DNA from: Bimuria novae-zelandiae CBS 107.79
Lineage: Eukaryota > Ascomycota > Dothideomycetes > Pleosporales > Didymosphaeriaceae
DNA length: 64,000 nucleotides
Reading direction: 5' to 3'
Assembly (NCBI GenBank): GCA_010015655.1
Contig: ML976670.1
Coordinates: 754,122 to 818,121 of the forward strand
Made by a program: the position numbers and the translations under genes. Below, in pieces: positions 33,619-45,648 of this stretch. Position 1 is the stretch's first letter; each line of letters starts with the position of its first letter. A model generated the notes under the pieces. It was not told the DNA's origin, ran no database searches, and saw nothing but the letters and a program-made list of their open reading frames with translations.

Positions 33619-35331
33619 TTAACCGTGTTGGACTGCGAATGAGACGGTGACCTCCTCGTGATGTTTTAGATCTTGCTCATACCGGGGACCGGCAATGTCG
33701 CGTAGGACGAAATGGATATTCTGTCAAGTGAACAAGCGGTCAGCGATGATGCGGTAAGCATGACATGAATGAAGGAGCATGTATCTCGAGTGATGTCTGG
33801 CCTCGTTCTGCAAGCAAAGCAAGCACCGCTTTCTCCAAATGCGGACACAAGCGCTGCTCTTCTTCCGCAGTCAATGGCTCCTTCGGTCGTTCAATGAAGA
33901 ACAAGAGCGTCTTCAACTGCAAGCCGCTGATCAGGTCCTTTGGAAATGTGAGCCTTGTGGATCAAAAGTACAACATCGCACAATTTACCCAAAAAGGAGC
34001 ACCCTGGTCCTCAAAGAAATCACCAAGATCGTCCCGCCCTTCTTCGTAATCCTGTAAATCCACGAATGCAGGCGCGTTGATGGCCAGCCCTTCTAGCTTT
34101 GGAAGACTGTGGGCGATAGCTTGAAGGTCTATCTCGTCGAAGTCATCTACCTCTCGTAGAGAGAGCAGCTTCAAGGAAGCAGCTTGGGGTTGCGCCAGAA
34201 TCCATGGTCTAAAAGGGAAAGGTCCGTTCTGATAGACACTCAATGCCCAGAGATCAGTTGTAAGCAGGCAGGCAGGCATATATGGACAACAAGCTGTATT
34301 GCTATCTGCAGAAAAGAGTGTGTTGAGCGAGGAGTCTGCTGTTGAGCAGAGAGGGAAGAAGGAGAGCTTTTGTTGTGTCCCTAGTCCGTGCACCCAGGAG
34401 CACCTTCCATGTATACCACCTCTGACGTCAAGTCACGTGGCTACATCAGTGATACCCCTCATGATCCCGTCGAAAGTCTCATGCTCAATCCAGTCAAGTC
34501 CATCGCCGGCGCCAGCACGAGTTGAGGAGAGATGTAACTCATGAAGCTTCGTATTATTGCCCAGGGCTTTCTGCGTGACAAATCGGTCCATGAATGTGTG
34601 GACGTGGGTCACAGTCTCGTCACCTGAATTGCGGCGATTGCATATCGTCAATGATTCGACATTCTCCGATAGTCGAAGGTGCTCTAACTCGGGACCTCGA
34701 ACGTTGTACAGGAAGATCTTGTCCGCATCAAGAGCGTTGCGGAAGCCTATATTCAAGCAAGCCTGGGGCCAGTCGGTGGAATTTGCGTTGTCAACCCCAA
34801 ATAGCGAAACCTCATCCAACTCGCGCTGTGGTCGCTGTAGGAAATGGCGTGCTATCTTGACATCGGCGTGTGGACGAAAAAATAGCCGTAACTGTTCCGG
34901 TGAAGTCGCCGAGTATGCATGCGCAAATGTTGACGACATTCGTACAATGGCTCCGAACCTAGTATCGCGGTTGCCATTTCTAAGCTGTCTATCAGCGAAC
35001 ACAAGGGCTGAGGGTGTGGTAATCGCCTTACGAATCCTCTAAATATACTCTCGAGGCGCCGGTCGTTCGAACTGTCCGAATACATTGCCACGATTCCGAT
35101 GTTTTCCAATCCATCGTAGACGTTAATAACGACTCTAAGGTTATCGTGGTTTACTTCTCGGTTCGGAAGCTGTTCTGAGACATTGTAACGCAGTGTCAGC
35201 GTTTTAGTAGCTTGATTATGTGCGCGGAGATATGCGAGGACAGTAGCGTCAACGTGCTTATCAACACGAATGGGTCCCACATGTTTGCACAAAACTGGAG
35301 ACCAGTGGTTGCGGGCGCTCTTCGTGAGCAA
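33619..35331 (-). pseudogene. F-box-like/leucine-rich repeat gene, copy A, main part (split by hAT insertion)
   Basis: Most of a multi-exon minus-strand gene whose first exons lie beyond a transposon at 38701-38935. Coding blocks with clear similarity to copy B (42173-44329) are LLTKSARNHWSPVLCKHVGP with IRVDKHVDATVL, then a 55-bp intron at 34958-35012 region, STFAHAYSATSPEQ, ENVESLTICNRRN, TKLHELHLSSTRAG, QAASLKLLSLREV, LKTLLFFIERPKEPLTAEEE and a last exon FVLRDIAGPRYEQDLKHHEE ending at a TAA at 33619-33621. The protein looks like an F-box-type LRR-like protein of unknown function. A TGA lies in frame at 34433-34435 unless an intron begins there. The hAT sits inside an exon, so the locus cannot make the ancestral protein without splicing out or losing the element. 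Confidence 0.75.
35324..35331. repeat. 8-bp target-site duplication, left copy of hAT-1
   Basis: GTGAGCAA, repeated exactly at 38701-38708 on the other side of the element. Confidence 0.95.
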
Positions 35332-38300
35332 CAGTGATGTTCACGGATGGATTGGATATCCATCCATGCAAAATCCACAAAATCCATGGAAATCTAATCC
35401 ATCCGTTTTAAGCTTATTATGTTCCACTATTGGACGCTATAGATGTCGCAAAAGCTTATTCTAGCGTTTAGTATTAAGTATATCTATCTTAATAGCTATT
35501 TTAGTATTAAGAATTGTTACTTTAGCCACGCAGGCGCTCGAACTAGATAATATATTAACACCCTATTAATAATATAGCAGAAATAGATTAATAAAGTGCC
35601 TTAGTATTTTAATATAGGAGAAAAAAGCACTATAAAAAACAGCGCGTAAAGTTCTAGTCTAATATCTCCTTATCTATATTATCTAATTCGTCTAAGTCCT
35701 CTATAAAGTTATTACTAATCTTAATTAATCCTGCCCTCTCCTATAAAGCCATACACTCGTGATGCCCTATAATATCGTTACTAAGACAATTACGGGGCTT
35801 CGTAATAAGGTTACCTGCGCTGCTAAAAGCTCTCTCAGGTCTATTACTTATAGGCATAGTAGAAAGTACGTTAAGAGCTATCTAAGATACTCTTAGCTAG
35901 CGTCGTCGTTGCTTATCCTGTTACCACTAAATAAAAGGAGGAATATTAATAGCAAACTAAGAGAGCTTAAGGTACTTTACTAACTTATTACTATCTACCT
36001 ATCGTTTCTTATTTGCCTTTGCTTAACCTTTTCGCGTAAAAGTCTCTTATCTTAAGAGCGCTTAGGTAGTTTTAGAAGAAGATAAATCTATCTCTTATTA
36101 GTTAAGTGTTATTTTATCCTTATAATTATAGTTATACAGCTCTTCAATCTATCCTTGTGTAATACCTGGCCAAGTTGGATGCTCTATTGCCTATTAAGAA
36201 TGGATATAATCCATGCCCCGGGTAGGATCTAAGACGATTGCCACCGTGTAGGCTGGAGACTCTGTAAACAAGGTGTAGTACTTTAATGCCGTCTCCCAGC
36301 CTTTATAAAGACGCTATTTAAGCTAGATATCTCTATCCGTTCGTGCTTAAAGTTCTTAAGCTTTAAGGTCCATTAAGAGATTATCTAGTAAAGTATATAA
36401 CTATCTAATATTATTATACTCTTAAGGATCGTTGTTACTATTACTAAGATAACCTTAGAGGCGCAAAGTAAGCTTATTTAGAAGTTTAAGAAGCTTAAGA
36501 TTCTCCTTTAAATACTACTACTTAGCTATAGAAAGACAGAGATCTAGTTAATAGTAGCTAATAAATTAACTTTACTAGCTACCACTTTGCCACTGCGATC
36601 TAGTATTATTAAAAGACCGTAATTTATCTCTATAAAAGTTATTAAGTACCTCTTTAAGCACTATAGCTCGCTTAATTATTAAGTATATGGAATTCCAGCG
36701 GGTGGCGTTACTAAGTATTAACTATAAAGGTCTTGTAAGGCTATCTGATCGCACCTATCTAGGATAAACTTCCTAAGTAGTAATAAACCTGGCGTTTCTT
36801 AAGGTGTTTTTCCTAATCTATTTAATAATATTGCGAAGCTTTCTAATAGTCCTATAAGCTTTATATTATTTAAAAAATGCCACCTCCTCTGCCTAAGTTA
36901 GGCTACTAATATTAGCTCTAAATATTAGCGCTTTTGCGACAAGATTAAAGATATACCCTATACACCTTATACGCTACTACTTAAGGTTAAAGTTAAGCTA
37001 ATTTTTTTTTAAAAATCTTCCTTAAAGTATCTATTACTATATTATTAGCTACGGCGTTATTAGAGGTAAGATATCCTACGCGGTCTTAAAGCCCCTAGTA
37101 GGAGATAACCCCCTATAGCAATACTATAATATTTCTACTAGTATAGGCATCTTTTATAGCTTTAAAAGCAAGGAGAAGGTTTCGTAAATTACCTTTCTTA
37201 TTAAGAAACTATGTAATAACACTATTATACAACTTATTATTACTAGAAGTCTATAAGTTAAAGGCTAGGTAAATCTTCGTAATGGCTTGGTCCAGGTGGG
37301 TAGCAACTATATCCTTCGAACGTGCGTACTCCACGGAGATCCTACGCCTTATTGTATTGCGAGATGGGATTGCGCGAGGCATCTTTATAGCTAAATTAAG
37401 ATACTAAAACACCTTACGGAGCTCCTTAGTATCTAGCTTAACAAAGGGGATCCTGCTTATAACAATCTATCTAACTAAAAGTTAATAGAACTTATTAACG
37501 TTAAAGGAAGACGCCATAGTATTAATAGTAGCTAAACCTTTTAGAGAAGATATATTAAGCGTAAACTAATCTATCTTATCCTGCCCTATAAGGGGCTAAC
37601 GATTTAGATTAAAGATCTTATATTTCTTAAGATAGCTAGTAACTAACCTATACCCTTTTCTTATATTAAGGATCTTCGCCTTAAAGCAGTTAATATAGCA
37701 CGGTTTATATAAGAAGAACCAAGTAAATGTCTTCTTATCCGTGCTTTTAAGTAGGACGCCGTACTTCTAGATTTATAAGTTAAGCCTCCCTTTAGGATTA
37801 TATACCTTAGTATAAGTGTTAAACGCCTAGTTATTAGTAAGGTTAACCTAAAAGTAATTAAAGCTTAATATCTTAATCTCACGGCGTCTCGTGGCATGTA
37901 TAGAGTCTCTAGCTAATACTAATTAAATTAGAGTAGTATATTACAAAGTTAATTCTAATGCCTCTAATTAAGAATTAAGCTAATTATTAACACCAGTATC
38001 TACAGTAATAGGGTTAGCAATAGAGCCACAAACATTGTTAATAGATATACTAAGTAACTATAAGTTTATACCGTACGTACTACTACTCTGCTAGCTACTT
38101 TAAGTTAATAGAACGGATAGTTATAGGGAGCCTTATAAGTCTAGCACTAACGCCACTTTTGGCGCCTAGACACGCTTACGGGTTTATAATAACGCAGAAT
38201 TTAACTTAATCTGTTATTTTACCCCTTTAATAGGCGTCTTAATAGCCTCTAAAGCTTCCATAATTATTAGCGTAAGTAAGGAGACACTAAGTAGCTCTAA

Positions 38301-38700
38301 AAAGGTCCTTATACATTAGTGCTATAGGCGCTCGCCATCTAACTAAAGGCGCATTTTAATAAATAATTAAATAACTAGTAAAGATAAGTTACGAAATTTA
38401 ATAAAATACTAAATAAAAGTAGCTTCGACCATTTTAGAGCTATTAAATAGGTGTTATAGAAGTTTTGTTAAACTAGGTAAGGTTAAGTTTAAATATTACA
38501 ATTTTTTGGGTCGCTTGCCTCAACAAGCCACAGGAAAACTATTAGATAACAAAACTACTAATTTAATACCTTAATTAGGTCTAGACGACGCCTAATTAGG
38601 TATAGAACAATCTACGTGGATGGATTGGATTTCCATGGGCTGTTTGGATTGGATGGATATGGATGGATTCGTTAATCCAATCCATCCATGGACATCACTG
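35332..38700 (-). mobile_element. hAT-1 DNA transposon, RIP-mutated, 3369 bp
   Basis: Terminal inverted repeats of about 26 bp (24 match): left CAGTGATGTTCACGGATGG, right (reversed) CAGTGATGTCCATGGATGG, each followed by ATTGGAT. An 8-bp duplication GTGAGCAA flanks it. The interior is TA-rich. On the minus strand a remnant of the hAT C-terminal dimerisation domain is readable at about 35740-35890: MPISNRPERAFSSAGNLIT, then RNCLSNDII and HHECMAL. A VAIVLDPTRGMDYIHS block lies near 36.2 kb. Both match hAT transposases. No long frame survives. Confidence 0.93.
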
Positions 38701-38935
38701 GTGAGCAAGGTAGCGGTTGATGCATGCCCAGCAGGATTCTGTAAAGTTTAGTCGAGTAGAAGCGCGCCGTGTACAAAGGTCTCATACCAGCTCAATGTAG
38801 TATTGCATGAGTGAATTGTTCACCTCTGGTGGAAGTCGACAGATACTCGGCTGGCCCGGTATCTCAGGAGCAAATCCATGCAAAGAGACACTATCGTGAG
38901 AAGCTGTGTCGGTGTTATCAAAAGACGTGACTTCA
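38701..38935 (-). pseudogene. F-box-like/LRR gene copy A, 5' exons displaced by hAT-1
   Basis: The continuation of copy A beyond the element. Exon two resumes at 38701-38738 (NPAGHASTATL), preceded by a 49-bp intron (38739-38787, GTATGA..CAG) and an exon ending at 38788 that reads HGFAPEIPGQPSICRLPPEV and NNSLMQYYIEL. This aligns with copy B (SGLCQCLAEIYNQTMKYYIA, then QNPEKHMINATYLTKS). The LPPEVxN stretch is F-box-like. No convincing start codon was found; an upstream exon may be lost or lie before 38988. Confidence 0.7.
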
Positions 38936-39166
38936 AAGTGGGCTAAATAACAGGTTCAATGATGTCGTAGAAGTTTGACGATCAGGTACGTCGTGCTGAG
39001 CGACAACGGCTGTCTCGCGACTTTAATTCGAGGTACGTGTCGTGCGTGCGAGATCAGTTTGGATTATTTGGGTTTACAATAGGATCGGTATCGCTTTGTG
39101 TGCTGCGTGGTGAGCCCAGACGATGACACTCACGACGCTGTGGCCCACTTAGCGTTGATGAAGTTT
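38936..39166. other. upstream flank of copy A, no gene seen
   Basis: Short GC-normal stretch between the copy A exons and the next transposon. Presumably promoter or leader of copy A. Confidence 0.35.
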
Positions 39167-39168
39167 TA

Positions 39169-40958
39169 AGCTAGCGCATATAGTGTCCGAACACATAGGG
39201 TTTCCGAACACCGCGCCACAACACCACACCTGCAGAAAACACGCGATTTCTCTGCACAACGCTTATTAATATAGACGCCCGTAAGGTCGCTATACAATTA
39301 GCTATTAATAATCTTGCTATAGGTCTTTATACTAGCCAGCGCGTAGCTGCGAAGGCGTATGGTATCCCTTTATTAACGCTACACGGTTAACTACGTAGCG
39401 CAATAAACAGCGCGCTTAGCTATTAGTATTAGTAGTGGCTAACTCCTCTACAAGAGGACTTCCTAGTAGACTAGATCTTTAAAGAAGACGCACGCGCCTG
39501 CCCTCCCTTACACGCTCGCGCTTAAGAAATAGCTAATTAAATCCTACGTATAAATAGCAATAGTTAGCCTGTTAGTAAACTCTAGCTCTTACACTTTATT
39601 AAGCAACAGCCACGCGTCGCATTAGTTATTAGTAGAAAGCTTAAGGCTTAGAGAGCTAATATAGCAACTTTAGAGCAGGTGCGCGCGTTCCTAGAGCTCT
39701 ATAAGCAGACCAGACGGCGGCTTAACATACAGACGGAGAATACCTACAATATGGATGAGACTGGCGTGGCTCTAGGAGTATGTACAAACACCCGAGTACT
39801 CTCTAGTAGTCAGAAAAAGAAGGCTTACATTTAGTCTCTAAAGAATCGTAAGTAGGTCTCTATAATCGAGTGCGTATCGGCGATAGGGCGGAAACTACGC
39901 TGCGCAGTCATCTTCAAAGGCCAGACCCTATAGACTACTTGGTTCCTAGCCAAATCCGTGCCTAGCTGGCTCTATACAACCTCTAAGAATAGATAGACGT
40001 CGAAAGCAATAGGTGTTAAGTGGCTACAGCGTATATTCATACCTAAGACGGCTGTAGATAATGGCCAGTACCGCCTCCTTATCCTTAACAGCCACGGTAG
40101 CCATATTAATATAGACTTCCTCTGGCTCTGCAAGCAATATTGAATCGAGCTCTTATACCTACCTGCGCATACCTCGCACGCCCTGCAGCCTCTAGATCTG
40201 GCCCCTTTTTCCGTTATTAAGTCTAGTTACAGACGCTAGATCTAGGAGCTTGCATTGCTTAATAACGCCACACCTATTAAAAAGGAGCGCTTTATTACCT
40301 GCTACTATTAAGCTAGGGAGGAAGGCTTTACAAAGCGTGTAATTTAAGCAGGCTAGCAGGCTACTAGCATCTGCCTATTTAACATTAATCACGTGCTCAG
40401 CTCATCGCAGCTCTCTCGAAGGCCTACTACGCCTACGCACTAGCAGCAGCCTCGGCAGCAGCCTTAAAGCTTCTTCTCTACTCCCCAAGGCCCCCGGGAT
40501 CTCTATATAGCGCAGCGCAACGTCCAGAGCGTCGAGAATTTAGGTCGTACGACCCGGCTACTCCTACAGAAAGCAGGTAAGGCTCTAGCAGCTGCAAATG
40601 CTAGAGCTACAGGCCTAGAAGCAGAGAAAAGACGACTTAAGCAGCAGCTAGAGATATCTGCCTCTTAGCGTCAGCGTAAGCGCGTTTAAGTAGACCTAAA
40701 TTAACGCTTTGTAGAGGTAGAGAGTATTAGGGAGGCTATGCGCGCAGCTAAGGCTTTAGTAGCCTAACTATGTAGAGCTACTATATTAAGCGCCTTAAAA
40801 ATAGCTACTATAGCTACAGTAGCTACAGCGCTTAAATTTATGTGTAGTTAATAGCAATTGTAAGCAGCGTTGCTAAGATATCGCGTGTTTTCTGCAAGTG
40901 CGGTTTCGTGGCGCGGTGTTCGGAAACCCTATGTGTTCGGACACTATATGCGCTAGCT
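39169..40958 (+). mobile_element. Fot1/pogo-type (Tc1/mariner) DNA transposon, 1790 bp, RIP-mutated
   Basis: Ends are near-perfect inverted repeats of about 50 bp beginning AGCTAGCGCATATAGTGTCC and running through GAACACATAGGG and CACCGCGCCAC. TA dinucleotides at 39167-39168 and 40959-40960 are the expected target duplication. It contains a plus-strand transposase relic (listed separately). It lies just upstream of F-box-like copy A. Confidence 0.95.
39283..40845 (+). pseudogene. Fot1/pogo transposase relic
   Basis: One plus-strand frame shows the family in order: HTH block IQLAINNLAIGLYTSQRVAA with KAYGIPLLTLHG, EDFLVD and IFKEDARACPPLHARA, the first DDE block NMDETGVALGVCTN (about 39748), the second ILNSHGSHINIDFLWLCKQY (about 40081) and LLYLPAHTSHALQPLDLAPF. 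The frame is kept for over 800 bp, but TAG/TAA codons stand where Trp or Gln is expected, as after RIP. It cannot encode active transposase. Confidence 0.88.
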
Positions 40959-40960
40959 TA

Positions 40961-42172
40961 GTGTAAGAGTGATCAATTCTGTAGGCGTGGAAGCCGCCTA
41001 TATAGGGCTAGCGTGCTCTTTCCGTATACCGGGGAGCGCCTCCCTCAACAAGCGTCACGTGGAAGCGCGCCGCCCGGTCGCTCCTTCTTCTTTCGAGCTG
41101 CGCACTGTTTGCTCCGGAAGTACCCTAAAACATCTTCGAGGCTCGCACGCCCGCCAGCTCTTTGCCATTGGCCTCTGAGATACCTTGACGCCCACTCTCA
41201 CGCCCTCGGGTGCCGCCTTGAAAGGCTCTTTTCAGGGTCAACCCTCCCCGCACTGCACTGACGCTCGATCGGCCATCTTAGAGACCTCCCTACTGCACCC
41301 ACCAAAGTGCAGAGTACTCCGTGTCACACACGGCGCTCGACCGTCGACCGCGTCTCTGCCACCAGCCTTTCACCGACTCTCGACGGCCGCAGCAGGAGCC
41401 GGGTTCACTATCCCTCGGCCTTTTATTGTTTCTTTCCTGTCCTTCGGTATGCTTGTATACAGAATAGGAAGGAGCATGTAGATACTCAGCCTACTTTACA
41501 ACGGGAGATTTGGGCTTGCAACTCATGACCACACATATTTTAAAGTTGGAATATTGTACACACATCACAGGGAAACAGAGCACAACCCGTAAAAGTACAT
41601 ATGCTCGTCGTCGTTTATACATCTAGTACTTTAGTACACACGCATATTCTTCTCTAGGTTTCAAAGGAAACAACTATGCATGAAATTTTCACGGATGTCG
41701 CCATGCAAAATCATGATCATGCAATTACACATTATAAGCCTTTGACTGCTATGGTAGGAGGGGTATCTTGAACGGAAGGATCTTGAGCGGAATCCTCGCT
41801 TGACAAACAACCCCAACGAAAATACGATCCAGAACAAATCCACACACGCCTTGGGCCGAAATTTAACGCCAATCCTACACATGCTAGTTTATTCTCGCTC
41901 ACGCCGTCCACGAACCATCCTCATATGAAGCATTCTAATATCCCAAGCACATAGAGTGACCCTACGTGTCGGTATCTCTAATGCCTGGGCTCCTTGTCCT
42001 TCTTTTCCGGCATCATATCGCTATCCGAAATCCAGGATCCAGGCATACCGAGGGGAGGTATCCCCTCCCTGGTACGTTTGCCAGGATTTGCGTGCGACGC
42101 GGATACTTGGCGCGCCTTGCCCTCGGCCTCCTTCTGTGCTTGTTTGATCTTGTCTTTCGCCTTATTCTTCGC
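40961..42172. other. intergenic, partly duplicated sequence
   Basis: No supported gene. The block near 41.1-41.5 kb shares short matches with 44.7-45.05 kb, including the 19-bp stretch CACGCCCTCGGGTGCCGCC (41199-41217 and 44809-44827) and a TCGAGGCTCGC match, so it is the flank of a tandem duplication. A TATA-like TATATAGGG lies near 40999. Short plus-strand frames here are not conserved between the two copies. Confidence 0.55.
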
Positions 42173-44329
42173 TTATCTGCTGTTTTCTTCCTTCTGCGCT
42201 TCCTTAATCTTCTTTTCTTCCTTGAGCCGCTCCTTCGTTTCATGCGCATGTTCCTGATGCTCCTTCTTGGCCAGTTCATTCTCCTCCTTTTTTACCTCGC
42301 ACAACTTCTCCTTCGAGTAATACAGGCCGCCAAGCAGCGTGCGCTCCGCATCCTCCATCCATACCTCATGATAGCCGTCAAGAGCAACAAGCTCTTCGTA
42401 TTGGAGTGCGGACAAATTCGTGTGATCGATACGTATCACGAAGTATTCGCACTTGGTGGGAGGCCCTAGGGGTGCGCTGAAGTCCCATTTTGCTGCACCA
42501 GTCCATGGACACATCGTGATGGGATATCCCGGCTCTTCAGGGTTATATTTGGGCATTCTGTGTACGAGCTGGTACGAAAGGGCGATTTCGGAGGGTTGAC
42601 CTCAGTGTCTCAGTCTGCGGTACCCAATATTTCGATAGACAACGTGAATGGCCTGTCATTATGATAAATTGATTAGCAAATAATAAGAATTGAGCTGCTA
42701 CATAGGGCAGAACATGTGCTGCAGCGAGCATAGAATGCAATAAGTGACCTACGTACCTTGGCGGAATCAGGTGCATGGTAGCAGAAATCGCGTACAGCCT
42801 CGTTCAGGTAGCACGATCTTCGTTTCCTGTCTTCTTCGGTCAAGATGACTTGCGAAAGTGGTACGAATAGAACTACGGTGTCCAAGCTCAGGTTGCTAAG
42901 CGGGCTCTGCTCCATGCGTCAGAATGTATAAATAATTATCGTAGCAATGAGCTTACCCAAAAGTTAGCTCCTTAGGTTCAGAAATACTGTATTGCATACA
43001 CCCCATAGTGCGTATAAGTGTGGAATTCTTGAAAGAGTCAGAGTTGATGCCCAGGCCCTGCAAATTTGGTAGATGTTGGGCAATGTCCTGGAGTTCACTC
43101 GGATGCGGCACCTCGTAGTTTTTTTTTGCAGAGAAAACATGTTGAGGCTTGATGCATGAAGTCGTACAGTGTTGAGAGTCAGGCCCCCACATTGATGAAT
43201 ACTGAGAACCCGCATGCCCGTGGTATCCGTCATAACCCGATCGAACGCGTCTTGCGTGATCACCGCAGGCTCACTTTGGCTAATACTGTCCTCGATTGTT
43301 TGTACCAGATGCAATTCTTGCAGCTTTGTTCTCCCACTCGACCCCTTTCCGGCAATGAACCGCTCCACGAAAATAGAAGTCCGTGCGTGATTGTCCACGT
43401 TACCTTTATTCCGCACGTTGTAGATACCGAGAGACTCCACGTTGTCCGAAAGGTTTAGATCGCTCAGAGCTCGGGTTGGAGCATGGTGCAGATGCACCGA
43501 GGTTGCGTCTAGGCGTTGGCCAAGACCCATTGCGACACAGCCTGAGTGCCAGCCGGCTGCATCCGCATGATCGGATCCATAGAGAGCAACTTCGTCGAAT
43601 TTGTGTTGGTGGCGTGACAGGAACCGACGTGCGGTGCTGCTGTTAGCATCTCGACGCATGAACAGCCGATGTTGGCTGTGAGAGTCGAAGACTTGTATGA
43701 TCGCACGAAATGGAGCAGGAGCGGCTTGTTCATCTACGAGGCGGGCCGCAACTTGCCTCGTTGGTAGCACAACAGTGCGCAGATTCAGTAATCCAGCCAG
43801 AAAAGAGTCGTAGCTCTGGTCAAAATGTTGATCGGCAATGTTATCAGGTTGAACAGCGACAGTATGGATGTTCTCCTGTCCAGCATAGATAGTCATCATA
43901 CGAGTCAAGTTCTTGTCGATTCGGCTTTGTGTCTTTTCGGTGCGTCAGATAGTACCATTGCAGTGTAGCGTAAGCGATTCGGTCTTTTCGCTATAGTTTT
44001 GGAAATGGTCGAGAACGGTCTCATCAAGTTGTTTATCGACGCGAATGGGACCGAGACTTCTGCATAGCAACGACGACCAATGACTACGAGTGCTCTTGGT
44101 GAGGTAGGTCGCGTTTATCATATGTTTCTCGGGATTCTATAGACGGAATTAGCCTTGACTAGCAATAGCACTCGCGGAACCATCATACTTGGGCGATGTA
44201 ATATTTCATGGTCTGATTGTATATCTCTGCTAGGCATTGGCAGAGGCCCGATTTGTTTGGATCTTTCGGAAGGAAGCCCAACTGTGTCAGCCCGGCGCGC
44301 GGAGTAGGATCAGAACCCGCGGTAGACAT
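42173..44329 (-). pseudogene. F-box-like/leucine-rich repeat gene, copy B
   Basis: A tandem paralogue of copy A. Exon one (44189-44329, 47 codons) starts MSTAGSDPTPRAGLTQLGFL and a 52-bp intron (GTATGA..TAG) leads to NPEKHMINATYLTKSTRSHW. The body then reads DNVESLGIYNVRNKG, RTKLQELHLVQTIED and DIAQHLPNLQGLGINSDSF, and a last exon ends in a Lys/Glu-rich coiled-coil-like tail (KEEKKIKEAQKEENSR). Two lesions are visible against copy A: an in-frame TGA at 43945-43947 within an otherwise continuous frame, and a frame change at a run of nine T at 43119-43127. A TATATA box lies at 44404-44409. If the lesions are assembly errors or spliced, it could be functional. Confidence 0.65.
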
Positions 44330-45640
44330 CGCTTCAGCCTGGTCTGGTCATACACAGTGTTGTGCCAACGGGGTAAACTCTTGCGACACGCTGCGCAGTA
44401 GGCATATATAGGTCGCAACGTTCACGTTCGATTGAGCATGCTTTTCGAACGGGCGTTTTTGACGATTATAACAAGCGGGCAAGTCGGACTAGCGTGTTTG
44501 ACAAGATTGGGTAGCAAGCTGGCGGTCATGTTGAGCCTCACGCGAGGGTGAGTGCTTGTCAGTGTATCGGATAGAGCTTCCCGGGAGTTTGAGAGGTCGA
44601 CTTGAAATTCACGGGTTGACATCCAACTGGTATCGCCGCGCCTGCCCTTCGCGACCATCAGACCCACTTTTCACGTGCCCGTGCGCTGCCGCCTTCGTGT
44701 ATAAAGCTGCCGCTCCCCTCATCCCACACACCCCAAAATGCTCTCGAGGCTCGCCCTCCACAGACTCGCCAAATCTTTCGCTTGATCTATACCGCTCCCA
44801 TCCACTACCACGCCCTCGGGTGCCGCCGTCGATAGTTCTGTTCACCGCCGCTAAAGCTCCGCTAGCTGCTATAGTCACTCGAACGCTACTCAGAGAGCGC
44901 CCGCCCTGTAGCTCCTCGACCGCCACCAGCCCACCACCAACGATCCCGCGACGCCGCCTCTACCGCCGACTCTCGACGTCCGGCTCTCTGCTTCATCATC
45001 TTTCGTTTTCTATTTTCTGCCCGTTAGTACGCTTGTATGCATGCTCACGCTCGTTTTTTTTTGTGCACGCACGGGTGGGTGAAAGTCCTGGGTCGGGATC
45101 TTCAACCTCGCGATCGGTTATGATTTCGCGGTGGCGAATCGTAGCCTGCGTGGCCATGTCATCGGGGGGAGATTTTTCGAACTGAGTTTACCCTAGCTGC
45201 ATGGCGCTTCGAAGGTAAACGGGCTATGGCAGAACACAGCATACGACCCGGACAGGGTCTGCCATTTTCTCTTCTCGGTGTGTATTGGGGAAAGCTGCAA
45301 AGCTGGAACCGGGCAAGCGAATTCCGTTGGGGGATGACTCCTCGTTTGTGGTGCTTTTGAGTTAGCCTCACTGGCCGTACATACCCTTGGTCTTTTTCTC
45401 TCTTCTGTTACTGATCATCTTTGTCTGCTTTTGTACTCTTGCGATCCTTTTTTTTTCTTTTCTTTTTCTTTTTTTTTTTTTTTTTTTTGACACTGAGCCA
45501 AGTAAGCGCTCCCCCAACATTACTATTGACATGTTATAGGGTGGTCCTCAAAGCCGGACTCTACAGCCTGTCCGCGGCGAGGGTTACGTACCTGGGAACG
45601 CATTAGTGTTGTCCAGAGCCAATGTAGGGACGCATTACTC
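44330..45640. other. upstream flank of copy B and poly-pyrimidine tract
   Basis: No supported gene. The 44.7-45.05 kb part resembles 41.1-41.5 kb. A frame of about 209 codons (44556-45185 plus) is Ser/Pro-rich and not conserved in the related copy, so it is probably chance. A C/T-rich tract with a long T run lies at about 45447-45488, just before the next transposon. Confidence 0.5.
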
Positions 45641-45648
45641 CTATCCAC
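45641..45648. repeat. 8-bp target-site duplication, left copy of hAT-2
   Basis: CTATCCAC, repeated exactly at 48814-48821. Confidence 0.95.

Noticed and set aside
34433..34435. In-frame TGA in F-box-like copy A taken as a firm second lesion
   Set aside because: A GTGACT donor overlaps it and the next conserved block lies about 200 bp on, so an intron may begin here; kept only as a possibility.
44556..45185. A plus-strand frame of 209 codons, Ser/Pro-rich, after a TATAAAG
   Set aside because: The related segment at 41.1-41.5 kb does not preserve the frame, so it is unlikely to encode a protein.
45447..45488. Long T-rich tract before hAT-2, considered as a poly(A) tail of a retroelement
   Set aside because: The adjacent element has clear hAT ends and an 8-bp duplication; the tract lies outside it and is a simple pyrimidine run.
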